DNA from: Nitrospira sp. | GTDB taxonomy: Bacteria > Nitrospirota > Nitrospiria > Nitrospirales > Nitrospiraceae | Reading direction: 5' to 3' | Assembly: GCA_018242765.1 (NCBI GenBank) | Contig: JAFEBH010000010.1 | Location: 62,001-126,000 of the forward strand | Length of the DNA stretch: 64,000 nt | In this document: one piece after another, positions 1 through 8,901 of the stretch | How positions within the stretch are numbered: position 1 is the first letter of the stretch | How the letters are laid out: each line of letters begins with the position of its first letter | Program-made: the position numbers and the translations under genes | The notes under the pieces: generated by a model | Databases searched by the model: none | What the model saw: the letters and a program-made list of their open reading frames with translations, nothing else | What the model was told of the DNA's origin: nothing

Positions 1-2020
1 CGACCTGCTCGATAATTCTGCTCTTAATGACCTCTTCCGTAAGGTTACGGGCGTACATATCCCGGACCATCCGTTCCAGTTGATTGGCGGGAAAGATCTC
101 TCCCAGCACATTGAAGATCTTGCCTGTGCGCTTGGGATCGAGGTCGTCCTCAATCTTCCCGATACGCTCGAACAGTTTGTGAAGGACTCTGCCTTCACGG
201 GTATTGGTTGAGACGAAGTTAAAGATCAGGCAGTCCTTCTCTTGCCCGTACCGATGGATACGGCCCATCCGTTGTTCAAGGCGAACCGGGTTCCAGGGGA
301 TGTCATAGTTGACCATGAGCCAACAGAATTGGAGATTAATACCTTCCCCTGCCGCCTCGGTCGCGACCAACACCTGACATTCCTCTCTGAACTCTCGCTC
401 GGCGTAGATGCGGCTCCCCTCCGTGTCCCGGTCGCCGATCTTCATCCCTCCGTGGATCTGAGTCACCGTAAGCTTCCATTCGCGGAGTTTCCCTACAAGA
501 AAGTCCAGGGTGTCCTTGTGCTCGGTGAAGAGGAGCAATTTCATCTTCTCGTCTGTGAAAATACCGCGTTCAACGAGCAACTCCTTCAATCGAACCAGTT
601 TGGACTCCACCTCCCGTTGTTCGAGCTGGCGGGCCTGATCGATGAGCTTCGTCAGCTGGAGAATCTCTTCCTTGAGTGCGGCAGGATCGACGGACGCCAC
701 GACATTTTCTAAGGTTGCCAGGATTTCCTGTTGCTCTTCTTCAGGCAGGTCGTCGAATTCATCAGGAACGTTCTTTAAGATTTGCTCTTGCCGATACCCT
801 TGGGGATCGGCAAGGATCTTTTCGCGCTTCTCCCTCATGCGCTCCAGCGTTCGCCGGACAGCATAGATGCTGGATGCAAACCGGCGTTGAAGCAGCGCCA
901 TCGTAAAGCCAAGGGCTCGTCCTCTGGCCGAATCATCGGCAGAAGCCTTGATCGATTGGTCTTCGACATATCTGGTCAAGGCATCGTAGAAATCCCACTC
1001 CTCGTTATCAATTTTGAACTCAGATGTACGGACATGGCGTTTTGTAAATAACGCTTTGACTTTGCCGGTGTCCGGATCCGGGAACGTCACCAGTGCCTCT
1101 TTCACCCGTCTCAGATAACACGGAGCCTCCTGGCGACGCATGGCTTCTTCCAGGCTCTTCACATCTCCATAGACGTCTCGATCGAGGAGCTGGAGGAACA
1201 AGCAGAAGTTCTGCGGATCTCCCTTGTGCGGTGTCGCGGTCATCAGCAGATAGTGGTCTGTCATATCCGCCAAGGCTTCGCCCAACTGGTAAGCCAGCGT
1301 CTTCTTCTCCGTGCTGTACGCACTCATCTTGTGCGCTTCGTCGACGATGACAAGATCCCAGTGGCTTCGCAACAGGCTTTCCTTGGCGTCTTCGATACGC
1401 GAGACCCAGGATACTGAGGTGATAACCTGGTTCTTTTCCTGCCACGGATTTGTGCCATAGTTGGCTCGAAGCACGTCGCTGCGGACAATCTCAAAGTTCT
1501 CCCGGAACTTGTCCTTCATTTCTCGCTGCCACTGAAAAGACAGATTCGCCGGAGTGACAATGAGAGTCCGTTTCACGAGGCCCCGGATCTTCAATTCTTT
1601 GATCAAAAGGCCGGCCATGATCGTTTTCCCCGCGCCTGGATCGTCAGCCAGCAGGAAACGGATGCGTGGTAGCTTGATAAAGTAGTCGTAGACCGCTTCT
1701 AACTGATGCGGGAGCGGATCTACGCGAGCGATGGAGAGCGAAAAATAGGGGTCGTACTCGTAGGCTAATTCCAAGCGCAGCGCTTCGATGCCTAGCCGGA
1801 ATTTGTGTGGATCACCATCGAATGGTTCTTTCTCGGGGGTAGCCTCTAGGCTGGCAAGCTGCTCGGCATCGAGAATTGGATCGTGAACCTTCCCAGTATT
1901 GAGCCCCTTCCCAATGAGCTTCACTGACCCACCCATCGGGAAAACAACAATCACCTGAACCGGCTCAGGAAAGATCGTCCCTCTGACGATGATGTTCGGC
2001 TTGAGCTGATCAAGGCGCAT
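1..2020 (-). CDS. Snf2-like superfamily 2 helicase (3' end beyond the window)
   Basis: Open frame of 673 codons read from an ATG at 2020 to the window edge with no stop. Visible helicase parts are Walker A DDPGAGKT (about residues 126-133), DEAH (227-230), the TAT motif followed by PHKGDP (261-269), and in the second lobe VATEAAGEGINLQF and EQRMGRIHRYGQ (motifs V and VI). The order fits Snf2/RapA-like ATPases that translocate on duplex DNA. Similar large helicases occur in restriction and anti-phage loci such as DISARM drmD, but no other DISARM gene is visible, so that label is only a suggestion. It lies 177 bp downstream of the MBL/E2-E1-JAB/patatin operon on the same strand and may be its last gene or a separate unit. 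Codon use matches its neighbours. Confidence 0.9.
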   Translation of the reverse strand, partial: MRLDQLKPNIIVRGTIFPEPVQVIVVFPMGGSVKLIGKGLNTGKVHDPILDAEQLASLEATPEKEPFDGDPHKFRLGIEALRLELAYEYDPYFSLSIARVDPLPHQLEAVYDYFIKLPRIRFLLADDPGAGKTIMAGLLIKELKIRGLVKRTLIVTPANLSFQWQREMKDKFRENFEIVRSDVLRANYGTNPWQEKNQVITSVSWVSRIEDAKESLLRSHWDLVIVDEAHKMSAYSTEKKTLAYQLGEALADMTDHYLLMTATPHKGDPQNFCLFLQLLDRDVYGDVKSLEEAMRRQEAPCYLRRVKEALVTFPDPDTGKVKALFTKRHVRTSEFKIDNEEWDFYDALTRYVEDQSIKASADDSARGRALGFTMALLQRRFASSIYAVRRTLERMREKREKILADPQGYRQEQILKNVPDEFDDLPEEEQQEILATLENVVASVDPAALKEEILQLTKLIDQARQLEQREVESKLVRLKELLVERGIFTDEKMKLLLFTEHKDTLDFLVGKLREWKLTVTQIHGGMKIGDRDTEGSRIYAEREFREECQVLVATEAAGEGINLQFCWLMVNYDIPWNPVRLEQRMGRIHRYGQEKDCLIFNFVSTNTREGRVLHKLFERIGKIEDDLDPKRTGKIFNVLGEIFPANQLERMVRDMYARNLTEEVIKSRIIEQV

Positions 2021-2197
2021 AAGAGCCCTTCCAGAGCGCCCGCTTCGGACAGGGCAAGGCGGTGCCCTATCTGTCTGGCCAACTGGTGAACTGAGGCGAA
2101 AGTTTAGCTAATTTCGGCCTGGAAAGCTAATGAGAGGCACAACTGGCAAGATGCTGCATCAAGAAACAGGCTCTCATGACTGACACCTCACTCCTGT

Positions 2198-3016
2198 CTA
2201 TACTATGAATTTGCATGAATTGACTCCATGTGCAGTGATAGCTGTTTTTATCGATTGGCCGTCACCGTAATTGGTTGAATAATACAGTCTCGTGTATCTA
2301 GCAAAGAGTGTTTCAGCCTCCCTATCAGGATGCCCATATTGGTTATTGACACCCGCGCTGATCAGAACTGTTTGGGGGCGGATCTTGGCCATCGCAGCAT
2401 CTGATATTCCATTCTTGGACCCATGGTGGGGTGCTGCAAGGGCAGCTGAAGCAAGATTTCCGCCAAAATAATACACGATCGAATCCCACCGATCGTTCTC
2501 GGTATCGCCGGTTATCAAGTAGGTGGCGCCCGTGGATAGTTCTCTTGCTTTGCAAACAAGTGAACAATTATTCGAAGAGTTCATATCTGCTGAATGGGGA
2601 GAAAAGACTTCGAACTGGAACTCGCTCGAAAGCGTGTTGTAAAAACGAGAATCGTTTTGTGAAAGCGAGACTGAGATTCGAGAGAACCTCTTCTGCGTTT
2701 CAAACTGCTTGATAACCGAAAAGCAGGCGTTGGCGTTGTGAGTCTCTTTAAAGTATTTGGGGTACATGATCCAATTGGGGCGATACTTATTGAGCACAAT
2801 CCGAAGTCCGACTTCGTTGAAATGGTCTGAATCAAACCCAGTAACTATTAATCCAATGAGTTCTTTCCCTTGAAGAATGTTCGCCAGAGCACTCTTAACA
2901 TTGACAATGTCATTTGTTGGATTCAATGGCACGTAGGTGTCGACAATGAATGCTTGAGTGGTACTTGTCACGGCAACAAATTGTCCTTGCCCAACATTGA
3001 GAGTGTATATATTCAT
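2198..3016 (-). CDS. ComEC-like metallo-beta-lactamase-fold protein, degenerate metal site (MBL2)
   Basis: 272 residues. The fold is recognisable from the N-terminal LNVGQGQF strand, the GFDSDH segment (60-65) in the place of the HxDxDH motif, TGDTEND, and APHHGSKNG, all in the order seen in ComEC/Rec2 C-terminal hydrolase domains. The first histidine of the motif is replaced by Gly60, so one metal ligand is missing; the protein may be a weaker hydrolase or a binding or sensing partner. No signal peptide or membrane segment is present, so it should be cytosolic. AAGGAG lies about 8 nt before the ATG. The start is 61 bp after the patatin stop, making it the fourth gene of the operon. Its substrate cannot be read from the sequence. 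Confidence 0.85.
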   Translation of the reverse strand: MNIYTLNVGQGQFVAVTSTTQAFIVDTYVPLNPTNDIVNVKSALANILQGKELIGLIVTGFDSDHFNEVGLRIVLNKYRPNWIMYPKYFKETHNANACFSVIKQFETQKRFSRISVSLSQNDSRFYNTLSSEFQFEVFSPHSADMNSSNNCSLVCKARELSTGATYLITGDTENDRWDSIVYYFGGNLASAALAAPHHGSKNGISDAAMAKIRPQTVLISAGVNNQYGHPDREAETLFARYTRLYYSTNYGDGQSIKTAITAHGVNSCKFIV

Positions 3017-3077
3017 CCGCTGACTCCTTAGATCAATGTGGACCTACTTCCGTTATTTCCCGATCCTATCGATATAA

Positions 3078-4193
3078 TTATCTGTCTCGTCGCCTTATAA
3101 ACGCATCAGTGGGTGACGAAACCAGGCCATACTGTCGTTCGACTTGCGTTGCAACTCGATACCCATGGTCAGCAAGCCGGTCAAATTCTGACAGGTCAAC
3201 TCGTCGCAGAGTGGTCGGAAATCTTGATGCAAACTCAGCTGACTTACATGGCAATTCGTCGCTCACCGGTGTATTCATGAAAATGAGTGCACCACGCCCT
3301 GGGCTTTGCTGCAGATAGTTGGAAAAAGTGCGCACCCGAAGCGCGTGAGCTTGGTCGGACATGATATCTACGACTCTCTGAAGCCGAAAAGGGCTCAGTG
3401 CGAATGAAGAAAACCCGGAAGGCAACGGCGATCCAGCATCGGATAGAATAATTACAATCCCGGGATGTTTGGGCTCTCCCTTACCTGCATCAAAAAAAGG
3501 CTCCAGTCCAAGATTGTCGTATATGCCACCATCATATAGGTGCAGCACCGGGTATTCGATGGCTGTTGGGGTTTCCGTGCCAATTGGAGCCCCCCACTCC
3601 TTCTTGCGCCAGGAGAATTCACTCGTGGTAATCCTCAGCGGACCAAAGCCACCAGGAAACGCCGCAGACACTGCCATCGCACTGGCGAGCATAAAATTGT
3701 TTGGCGCAGCATAGCCAATCTGATAGTCGCCTATATCTTCTCGTTTGAAACGAAAGCGCTTGCCGTTTTCAGCCGTTGTACCATTGAGTGACCATTCCGG
3801 TGTGTTAGGTAACTCGCGGAGCTTCGTTCTAATGTTCCATTCTTTCTCAAGGGCCAATGCCAAGAGGTTAGCACGAGACAAGAGAAACCGGACGTTCCAA
3901 GGTCGGATAAGTTGCCTTGCTGCTCCCCATTGCAAACTTCTCTGACAGAGTTTCTCGCGAAGCGCTGGATACACAGTCTGCAGAAAGTCATTAGAGGAAG
4001 GCCATCGGCCCTCACATTCTTGAAGCATGAGGCCCACAAGCAAGCTTCCTCCGGAAACGGTAGAAATTCTTTGAACATGTTCTAGCAAATGTCGCTCTGC
4101 GAGTAGCCGTAGGACTCCGAGATGGAACACCATCGCTCGGATACCACCACCGGAAAGGGCAAGAGCAATGTTTGGAGAATTGAAACTGCTCAT
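3078..4193 (-). CDS. patatin-like phospholipase
   Basis: 371 residues with the full patatin catalytic set: oxyanion loop GGGIRA (15-20), nucleophile Ser47 in STVSGGS, SAMAVSAAFPGGFGPL (171-186), and the Asp221 dyad partner in DGGIYDN. Patatins are Ser-Asp lipid acyl hydrolases; the CBASS effector CapV is one, and destroys the inner membrane when activated. No transmembrane segment is seen. The ATG overlaps the stop of the E2-E1-JAB gene (ATGA), so translation is probably coupled. Its place beside E2, E1 and JAB domains suggests an abortive-infection effector, but no nucleotide cyclase that could produce an activating signal is encoded nearby. The C-terminus is basic (IRRRDR). Confidence 0.9.
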   Translation of the reverse strand: MSSFNSPNIALALSGGGIRAMVFHLGVLRLLAERHLLEHVQRISTVSGGSLLVGLMLQECEGRWPSSNDFLQTVYPALREKLCQRSLQWGAARQLIRPWNVRFLLSRANLLALALEKEWNIRTKLRELPNTPEWSLNGTTAENGKRFRFKREDIGDYQIGYAAPNNFMLASAMAVSAAFPGGFGPLRITTSEFSWRKKEWGAPIGTETPTAIEYPVLHLYDGGIYDNLGLEPFFDAGKGEPKHPGIVIILSDAGSPLPSGFSSFALSPFRLQRVVDIMSDQAHALRVRTFSNYLQQSPGRGALIFMNTPVSDELPCKSAEFASRFPTTLRRVDLSEFDRLADHGYRVATQVERQYGLVSSPTDAFIRRRDR

Positions 4194-6460
4194 TTGGTGC
4201 TTGTCATCTGTAAAGCTTGAAAATCTTTTTCCCCGACAATCAATTGAACTGCGGGCAAACCATCTGCAGCCATACCACGAGCAAGGCGTACTAGCTGCAA
4301 AAGATCATCGCTGCTGGGAGAGGCAGAGTGGCCCTTGGGGTGACTGTGCCACTCTCCGACATAGCCAACTATCTCTGCAGTCCTTCTGCTAGCTTCACGG
4401 ACCGTTTCTGGCAGATCTTTCACCCCCCGCTCGAATCCTATCGGACTGGAAACACTATCCGCCGGAGCAGGGAACGCTGCTACTATGGTTAGCGTGTTGA
4501 CATTGAAGTCGTGATAGCCCAAAAGCACTCCGCCTGTTTCATTGGGAAGTCGCGCACCACGCCATTCCCGTAGTTGCCTCAATAGGCCAACGTCTAATAC
4601 CAGCCGAAACGATCCAAATGGGGCAGAAATCTCCTCCGAAGGCTCAATCTCGTGAGCAACGACTGAACCAAGATTAGGGTCTCGCTGCCATATGCGAATT
4701 CGTGCGCTGTTATCAGCGGCAACCTTGGGGATTTGTTCTGCTATCGTACTGGCGTGACCTTGAATCCGTGAATAGGGCATAACCGCTGTGATGTCTCGGC
4801 AGGTAGCCCCGCTCCAGAAGGTGCTAAGATTTCCATCTAGATGGTGTTGCCCCCATGTCTCCCGAATAACTGCTCGGTAATATTGAGCTTCCAAGCTGCG
4901 CAAGCGGATTTTCCTATCCTTATCTTCAACTAGAAGTACCGCGTCGTTCCCGTTTGGGGTTACAAATATAGAGACGTGCCTTGCTAACCCTTGCAGTTCA
5001 CTCGCTACTCGTGGATATTCCAGCGTGGTGGAGGCGTCAACAACCAACTTGGAATCTCTGAGCACATTGAGAATGAGTGGTTGTGTGAGGTCGCACGCGT
5101 CAGTGTGCAATGGTGTTATCTGGCTTGCCCCCCTCGTAATTGCAGAGTGCAACTCTGCCACAACATTAACTTTGCTCTCACCGATGTGTTGAGCAAATGC
5201 TGTGTGCCTTGAGAGGTTATGGGGTCTGATATGGTCCTTGTCGATTACCGTCCACTGCCCCCACCCACCTCGTCCCCATAGGTTGAGTACGGCACTGCCT
5301 AATGCACCAGCACCGATGAAGGCACCCACAGGACCTTCATCCGCGATTCCGGATTGCTTCCTCGCGGCAGCAGAGTCATTCTCAAGAAGCACCTCGACCG
5401 GAAAAATTTCCTGGCTGCGCCATTCGTCAGTCGGTTCTGATCCGATTATAACGGTGCGGAAATATTTTCTTACAAACCTATTCCCCTCAGGAACTTCAAC
5501 CAGATCGAGGATTCCAGTTGCGACGCCAAGCCTCTTTGTCCCAAGCGGGATTAGGAAAGCACGATGCATTGTTAATTCAGGTTCTCCACCGACCGTCCTG
5601 GCAATAGGAATGTGAATCAGAATCATTGTGACTGTATTGTCAGGCGTCTCCGGCAATCCAGCTGTATCAATTCCCTCGCTCAACGCTGTCTTGAGGGAAG
5701 GAAACAAGTCGACACCGCGCGATAACAGCATGTCTGAGAGTTCTCCTAGGGTAGATGGTGCCTGCTCGATGGGGCCATGCACGATAGCAGGGAGAGCGAA
5801 CTCGATATGCTGAATGGTTCCCCGCGGCATCTGTCGATCTTTGAGGACTCCTTCAACAAAGCACGTTACGCTTCCATTTGGTCGTTCTGAGCCACGTCTA
5901 ATTACCAGCTGATGATCCTTACACTGCCGAATTTGTTCGTAGTTCCACGGCAATACCAATTCATACTTGGTTTCAAAGAATAACTGCTCAACTGGTTGAT
6001 CGGCGGCATGAAGGTCACCTCTTGCGCTCCCTTCTAGCCACCACTGGATTCGACGCAGAAACTTCTCAGCTGTCCAGGTTCGAAGAACTGATGCTGGAGG
6101 CTCGAAATATAGGCAGAGGCTTCGTGGCCCGTTCGAAGGGCTTTGGTTCTGGTGCATCAGAATGGGGAAATCACGGCGAAGGCCAAACACCTCGACTAGG
6201 AGCTTGGGATTATCTGAAACACACAGGGCAAGACGCTCCCTGCACTTAATACCACCCTGATTCTTCGGTGGGAAACCATCGGTCTGGACGTCTACAACTA
6301 GACACTCGACCTTGTCGTCATCGCGCTTCAATAATTCGACAACGGTATAGTCGCGGTTTTTCTCAATCGCAGAAAAGAGGTTTCTCATGCGCTCGAGTTT
6401 GAACTCGGGCGGGTCAGAAACTTTATAAAAGCCGGGCAATGAGTAGAACTTTTTGTCCAT
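4190..6460 (-). CDS. E2-E1-JAB fusion protein (ubiquitin-like conjugation and deconjugation)
   Basis: 756 residues. Residues about 1-170 resemble the E2-like domain of CBASS Cap2: an HQN triad (103-105) in the position of the ubiquitin E2 HPN motif and Cys116 in SLCLYFEP as the likely thioester cysteine. Residues about 375-600 form a ThiF/E1 domain: nucleotide loop GAGALGS (383-389), VIDKD with Asp407, HNLSRH, and Cys554 in GATCRD as the likely E1 cysteine. Residues about 610-750 form a JAB/MPN metalloprotease: Glu642 in NETGG, EWHSHP (703-708) and PSSDD (715-719). In CBASS type II these activities sit on two proteins (Cap2 E2-E1 and Cap3 JAB). Start and stop overlap both neighbours (TAATG with MBL1, ATGA with patatin). 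The region between residues 170 and 370 is not recognised. Confidence 0.93.
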   Translation of the reverse strand: MDKKFYSLPGFYKVSDPPEFKLERMRNLFSAIEKNRDYTVVELLKRDDDKVECLVVDVQTDGFPPKNQGGIKCRERLALCVSDNPKLLVEVFGLRRDFPILMHQNQSPSNGPRSLCLYFEPPASVLRTWTAEKFLRRIQWWLEGSARGDLHAADQPVEQLFFETKYELVLPWNYEQIRQCKDHQLVIRRGSERPNGSVTCFVEGVLKDRQMPRGTIQHIEFALPAIVHGPIEQAPSTLGELSDMLLSRGVDLFPSLKTALSEGIDTAGLPETPDNTVTMILIHIPIARTVGGEPELTMHRAFLIPLGTKRLGVATGILDLVEVPEGNRFVRKYFRTVIIGSEPTDEWRSQEIFPVEVLLENDSAAARKQSGIADEGPVGAFIGAGALGSAVLNLWGRGGWGQWTVIDKDHIRPHNLSRHTAFAQHIGESKVNVVAELHSAITRGASQITPLHTDACDLTQPLILNVLRDSKLVVDASTTLEYPRVASELQGLARHVSIFVTPNGNDAVLLVEDKDRKIRLRSLEAQYYRAVIRETWGQHHLDGNLSTFWSGATCRDITAVMPYSRIQGHASTIAEQIPKVAADNSARIRIWQRDPNLGSVVAHEIEPSEEISAPFGSFRLVLDVGLLRQLREWRGARLPNETGGVLLGYHDFNVNTLTIVAAFPAPADSVSSPIGFERGVKDLPETVREASRRTAEIVGYVGEWHSHPKGHSASPSSDDLLQLVRLARGMAADGLPAVQLIVGEKDFQALQMTSTK

Positions 6461-7614
6461 TATCCTGCCCGTGGGGGGCGAAAGGTTACGATAGAGGGAG
6501 CACCGATTGTGGCGGACCGCTTCCAGGTTAATCCACCTCCGGTAATCTCGAAAATGAGAGGTTCGGGCTTGTTAGCATTCGGCTCTTCCATGGTCACCAG
6601 GAACTTACGGCCATCGACCTCGTTGAGATATCGTTCATATGCCTTGCGGGCCTGAATGTGTGGGGGCTGTTCTTGGGAATACGACTCTTTCAGATCAGGG
6701 ATGGGGTTGCTGGAACTGACTAAATAGGCGTCTGGTTTTCCGGAAAGCAGCAACTCTTTAACGAGAGGTTTGGGGTCTGTTTCTTTCTCGCCTTTCTCAT
6801 CGCTCAGCGACAAGTAGCTGCAGTGATGTGGGATGTTGTACAGATCCCATTTCAGTCGATGGCCGTTCTTATGATATTTTGTGGTGGTCACGATGTCTTC
6901 CAGAATTTCCCAAGAGGCGTCACCGACGTGCAGGTAGTCATAATGCGTTGCCTCGGCTCGGAAACGGACGTTAAAGATAAGTGCGGCATCATTTCGAACG
7001 ATATCGCCCTCATCGGTATGTTTTATAAAAGGCGAGTGGCAGAAGAATTCAACGAGATCACTATCGAGGGAAAAGCCTGGAATTATCTCGCCTGCGTCAA
7101 CAAACAGATGATTCCGAGCGTCCGGTGGCTCGCCACGGTCTTTAAGCTTTTCCTCGAGCCACTCGATGAGAGCTGGCGGCTTTGAGAAAATAAGGATGTC
7201 TTTGCCCTTGATCAGTCTGTATCGTGCTTCTTGACGGAGGATGACGAACTCCTCTGACTGTTCGTCTTTTTCGGCTTCTTCCAGAAGGATGGCGGCAGGA
7301 ACCCACAACTCGCGGATTTTTATTCGCCCGCCACCTTGGTATTTATCGGCGTGCTGAAGTTCAAAAAAGTCCGTGCATCCCTGGATGTGATCACGATCAG
7401 CATGAGTGAACGCCACGACATCAAAGTAATCGCGTTTTGCCTCTTTCAGTTCAGCCTTGAGCTGGGCCTTGAGGTCAATTTCGGGAGTGTCTTCGTCGCC
7501 AGATTTTTCCCGATGGCAAAAGTCGAGTAAGAGGCGTTTTCCGCCGGATAGGATGATCTGAGTCGTATCCCCATTCCCAACGGGGTAGCATTTGATTCTA
7601 TGGATATCTGCCAT
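6460..7614 (-). CDS. ComEC-like metallo-beta-lactamase-fold hydrolase (MBL1)
   Basis: 384 residues, first gene of the operon, with GAGGAGG just before the ATG. The metal site appears complete: HADRDH (71-76, the HxDxDH form typical of ComEC-type domains), LHVGDASWE, and IPHHCSY. There is no signal peptide or membrane segment. Family members hydrolyse phosphodiesters (nucleic acid or nucleotide) or related substrates; the substrate here is unknown. It is longer than MBL2 and has a charged insertion at about residues 95-190. The C-terminus is a loose tail ending FRPPRAG, a terminal Gly as found on ubiquitin-like modifiers and on CD-NTases handled by Cap2. The stop shares one base with the E2-E1-JAB start (TAATG). 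Confidence 0.88.
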   Translation of the reverse strand: MADIHRIKCYPVGNGDTTQIILSGGKRLLLDFCHREKSGDEDTPEIDLKAQLKAELKEAKRDYFDVVAFTHADRDHIQGCTDFFELQHADKYQGGGRIKIRELWVPAAILLEEAEKDEQSEEFVILRQEARYRLIKGKDILIFSKPPALIEWLEEKLKDRGEPPDARNHLFVDAGEIIPGFSLDSDLVEFFCHSPFIKHTDEGDIVRNDAALIFNVRFRAEATHYDYLHVGDASWEILEDIVTTTKYHKNGHRLKWDLYNIPHHCSYLSLSDEKGEKETDPKPLVKELLLSGKPDAYLVSSSNPIPDLKESYSQEQPPHIQARKAYERYLNEVDGRKFLVTMEEPNANKPEPLIFEITGGGLTWKRSATIGAPSIVTFRPPRAG

Positions 7615-7677
7615 TGAGCCTCCTCAGAATATGGTTGGAGCCGTTTGCCAAGATAATCCGTAGGACCGAAAGACGAA

Positions 7678-7713
7678 CGGCCTCTTCAGGTAACACCCCA
7701 CCTGAAGAGGCCG
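7678..7713. terminator. perfect 14-bp hairpin upstream of the MBL1 operon
   Basis: Arms 7678-7691 and 7700-7713 are exact inverted complements around an 8-nt loop. On the minus strand the stem is followed by TTCGTCTTT, a weak T tract. It could end transcription coming from radC on the same strand, act as a leader attenuator for the MBL1 operon, or both. Confidence 0.5.
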
Positions 7714-8103
7714 CTTGATGGTCTCGGATTCCACCGACACAATACTTGGTGGCTACCCGCTTTCACGTAATCTTGACGCCGCTTGTCTTAGGTTAGGGCA
7801 CAGTGGCCCTCCTTCCCACGAAAGTTAGGCAGCAGATACTCATGAAACGAACGCGGTCAAGGGCCTCCTCAAAATATTCTCCTCTGTCTTCATCCGAATG
7901 TGAAATTATGTCACTTAATTTAAGAGAATAACGTGGACAATTCCAAATTTCATAGAAGAGTTCACCAGTATCGGGCCCGACTCCTATCGTGCGGGGCATC
8001 AAAATGCCGGCTGGCGGTTACAAAGTACTGGGGCGTGGGAGTCTGTGGCCATTCAGATCAAGAAAGGAATAGCCACAGTCATTACCGCTTTACGGGAATC
8101 TGG
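7714..8103. other. 390-bp gap with one doubtful small ORF
   Basis: The only frame of interest is a minus-strand ORF of about 68 codons (7793-7999, beginning MPRTIGVGPDTGELF). It has no clear ribosome binding site and no recognisable family. It may be a gene fragment. Nothing else is visible. Confidence 0.3.
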
Positions 8104-8610
8104 CTATATCGGCCAGCCTTGATCGGCAAAGCTGTAGAGGTTCTCGTCGGCAAGGATGAGGTGATCCAACAGATTGAGGCCGAGCAGCTGGCCGGCTTCT
8201 CGAAGCCGTTTGGTCAGCACACGATCTTCTTGGCTCGGCGTCACATCCCCGGACGGATGATTATGTGCGCAGATCCATCCGGCAGCATTCATCAGGATCA
8301 ACGGTTTGAAGACCTCACGCGGATGGACGATCGCCATCGTCAGTGAGCCAACTGCCACCAGGTTGATTCCGATCACACGATTCTTTGCATCCAGCCCGAT
8401 AACAAGGAAGTGTTCTCGATCAAGGCCGGAAAGGTGTGGGCGCAAGAGCGATGCAGCCGCCGTTGAATTGTGAACGATCACATATTCTTCTCCCCCTTCT
8501 TCACAGACTAATGTGACTCGATACCGAGGCGCTTGATAGGCAAGAGCCAATTCTGGTTGCTCGGAACGCCGTTTCGCTTTGACTGTCTGCTGCTTCAGAG
8601 TCTGTGGCAT
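8104..8610 (-). CDS. radC: RadC-like JAB-domain protein
   Basis: 168 residues from the ATG at 8610, chosen because AAGGAG stands about 8 nt upstream; a longer frame reaches 8688 without a binding site. The JAB/MPN metal site is HNHPSG followed by PSQED, the RadC signature, with further RadC-like text (LDAKNRVIG, VHPREVFKP). It lacks the N-terminal helix-hairpin-helix of chromosomal RadC and has a basic tail (VKAKRR) instead, as in short RadC forms carried by mobile elements. The molecular activity of RadC proteins is not settled despite the historic DNA-repair name. It sits upstream of the MBL/E2-E1-JAB operon on the same strand but about 490 bp away, so it is probably a separate unit. Confidence 0.88.
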   Translation of the reverse strand: MPQTLKQQTVKAKRRSEQPELALAYQAPRYRVTLVCEEGGEEYVIVHNSTAAASLLRPHLSGLDREHFLVIGLDAKNRVIGINLVAVGSLTMAIVHPREVFKPLILMNAAGWICAHNHPSGDVTPSQEDRVLTKRLREAGQLLGLNLLDHLILADENLYSFADQGWPI

Positions 8611-8635
8611 CGCTCTGTCTCCTTGTTTGAATGTT

Positions 8636-8667
8636 GTCCCACCCCGCACAACACCCGGGGGTGGGAC
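8636..8667. promoter_or_regulatory. 10-bp perfect inverted repeat upstream of radC
   Basis: Arms 8636-8645 (GTCCCACCCC) and 8658-8667 are exact complements around a 12-nt loop, just upstream of the radC ribosome binding site. It could be an operator or a leader hairpin; no T tract follows on either strand. Confidence 0.35.
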
Positions 8668-8901
8668 AGACAAGGAGAACGCGAGCACAGTGCTCTCGCA
8701 GCGGACAGGCCTGGACGGCTTTCTCGCGGGAAGGCCTGTGCCGATGCTCCTCAGCGATGGCGAGCCCCTACTAACGGCTTTTCCTCACAAGAGTCTGGAG
8801 TATTGAATGAGCGCAAGGAAGAGGATGGACTTAAGGAGACGCACTCGTTAACATTCGTGCCAGGCTGAGAGTAGCCGAGGCATTTGCAAAGGACCTACGC
8901 C

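Noticed and set aside
242..712. Plus-strand frame of 156 codons
   Set aside because: It lies opposite the helicase gene, whose motifs are clear on the minus strand.
1020..1445. Minus-strand frame of 141 codons inside the helicase
   Set aside because: Different frame from the helicase, which is continuous through this stretch.
2198..7614. Label of the operon as ordinary type II CBASS
   Set aside because: No CD-NTase gene is present in the window; only E2, E1, JAB and patatin are shared.
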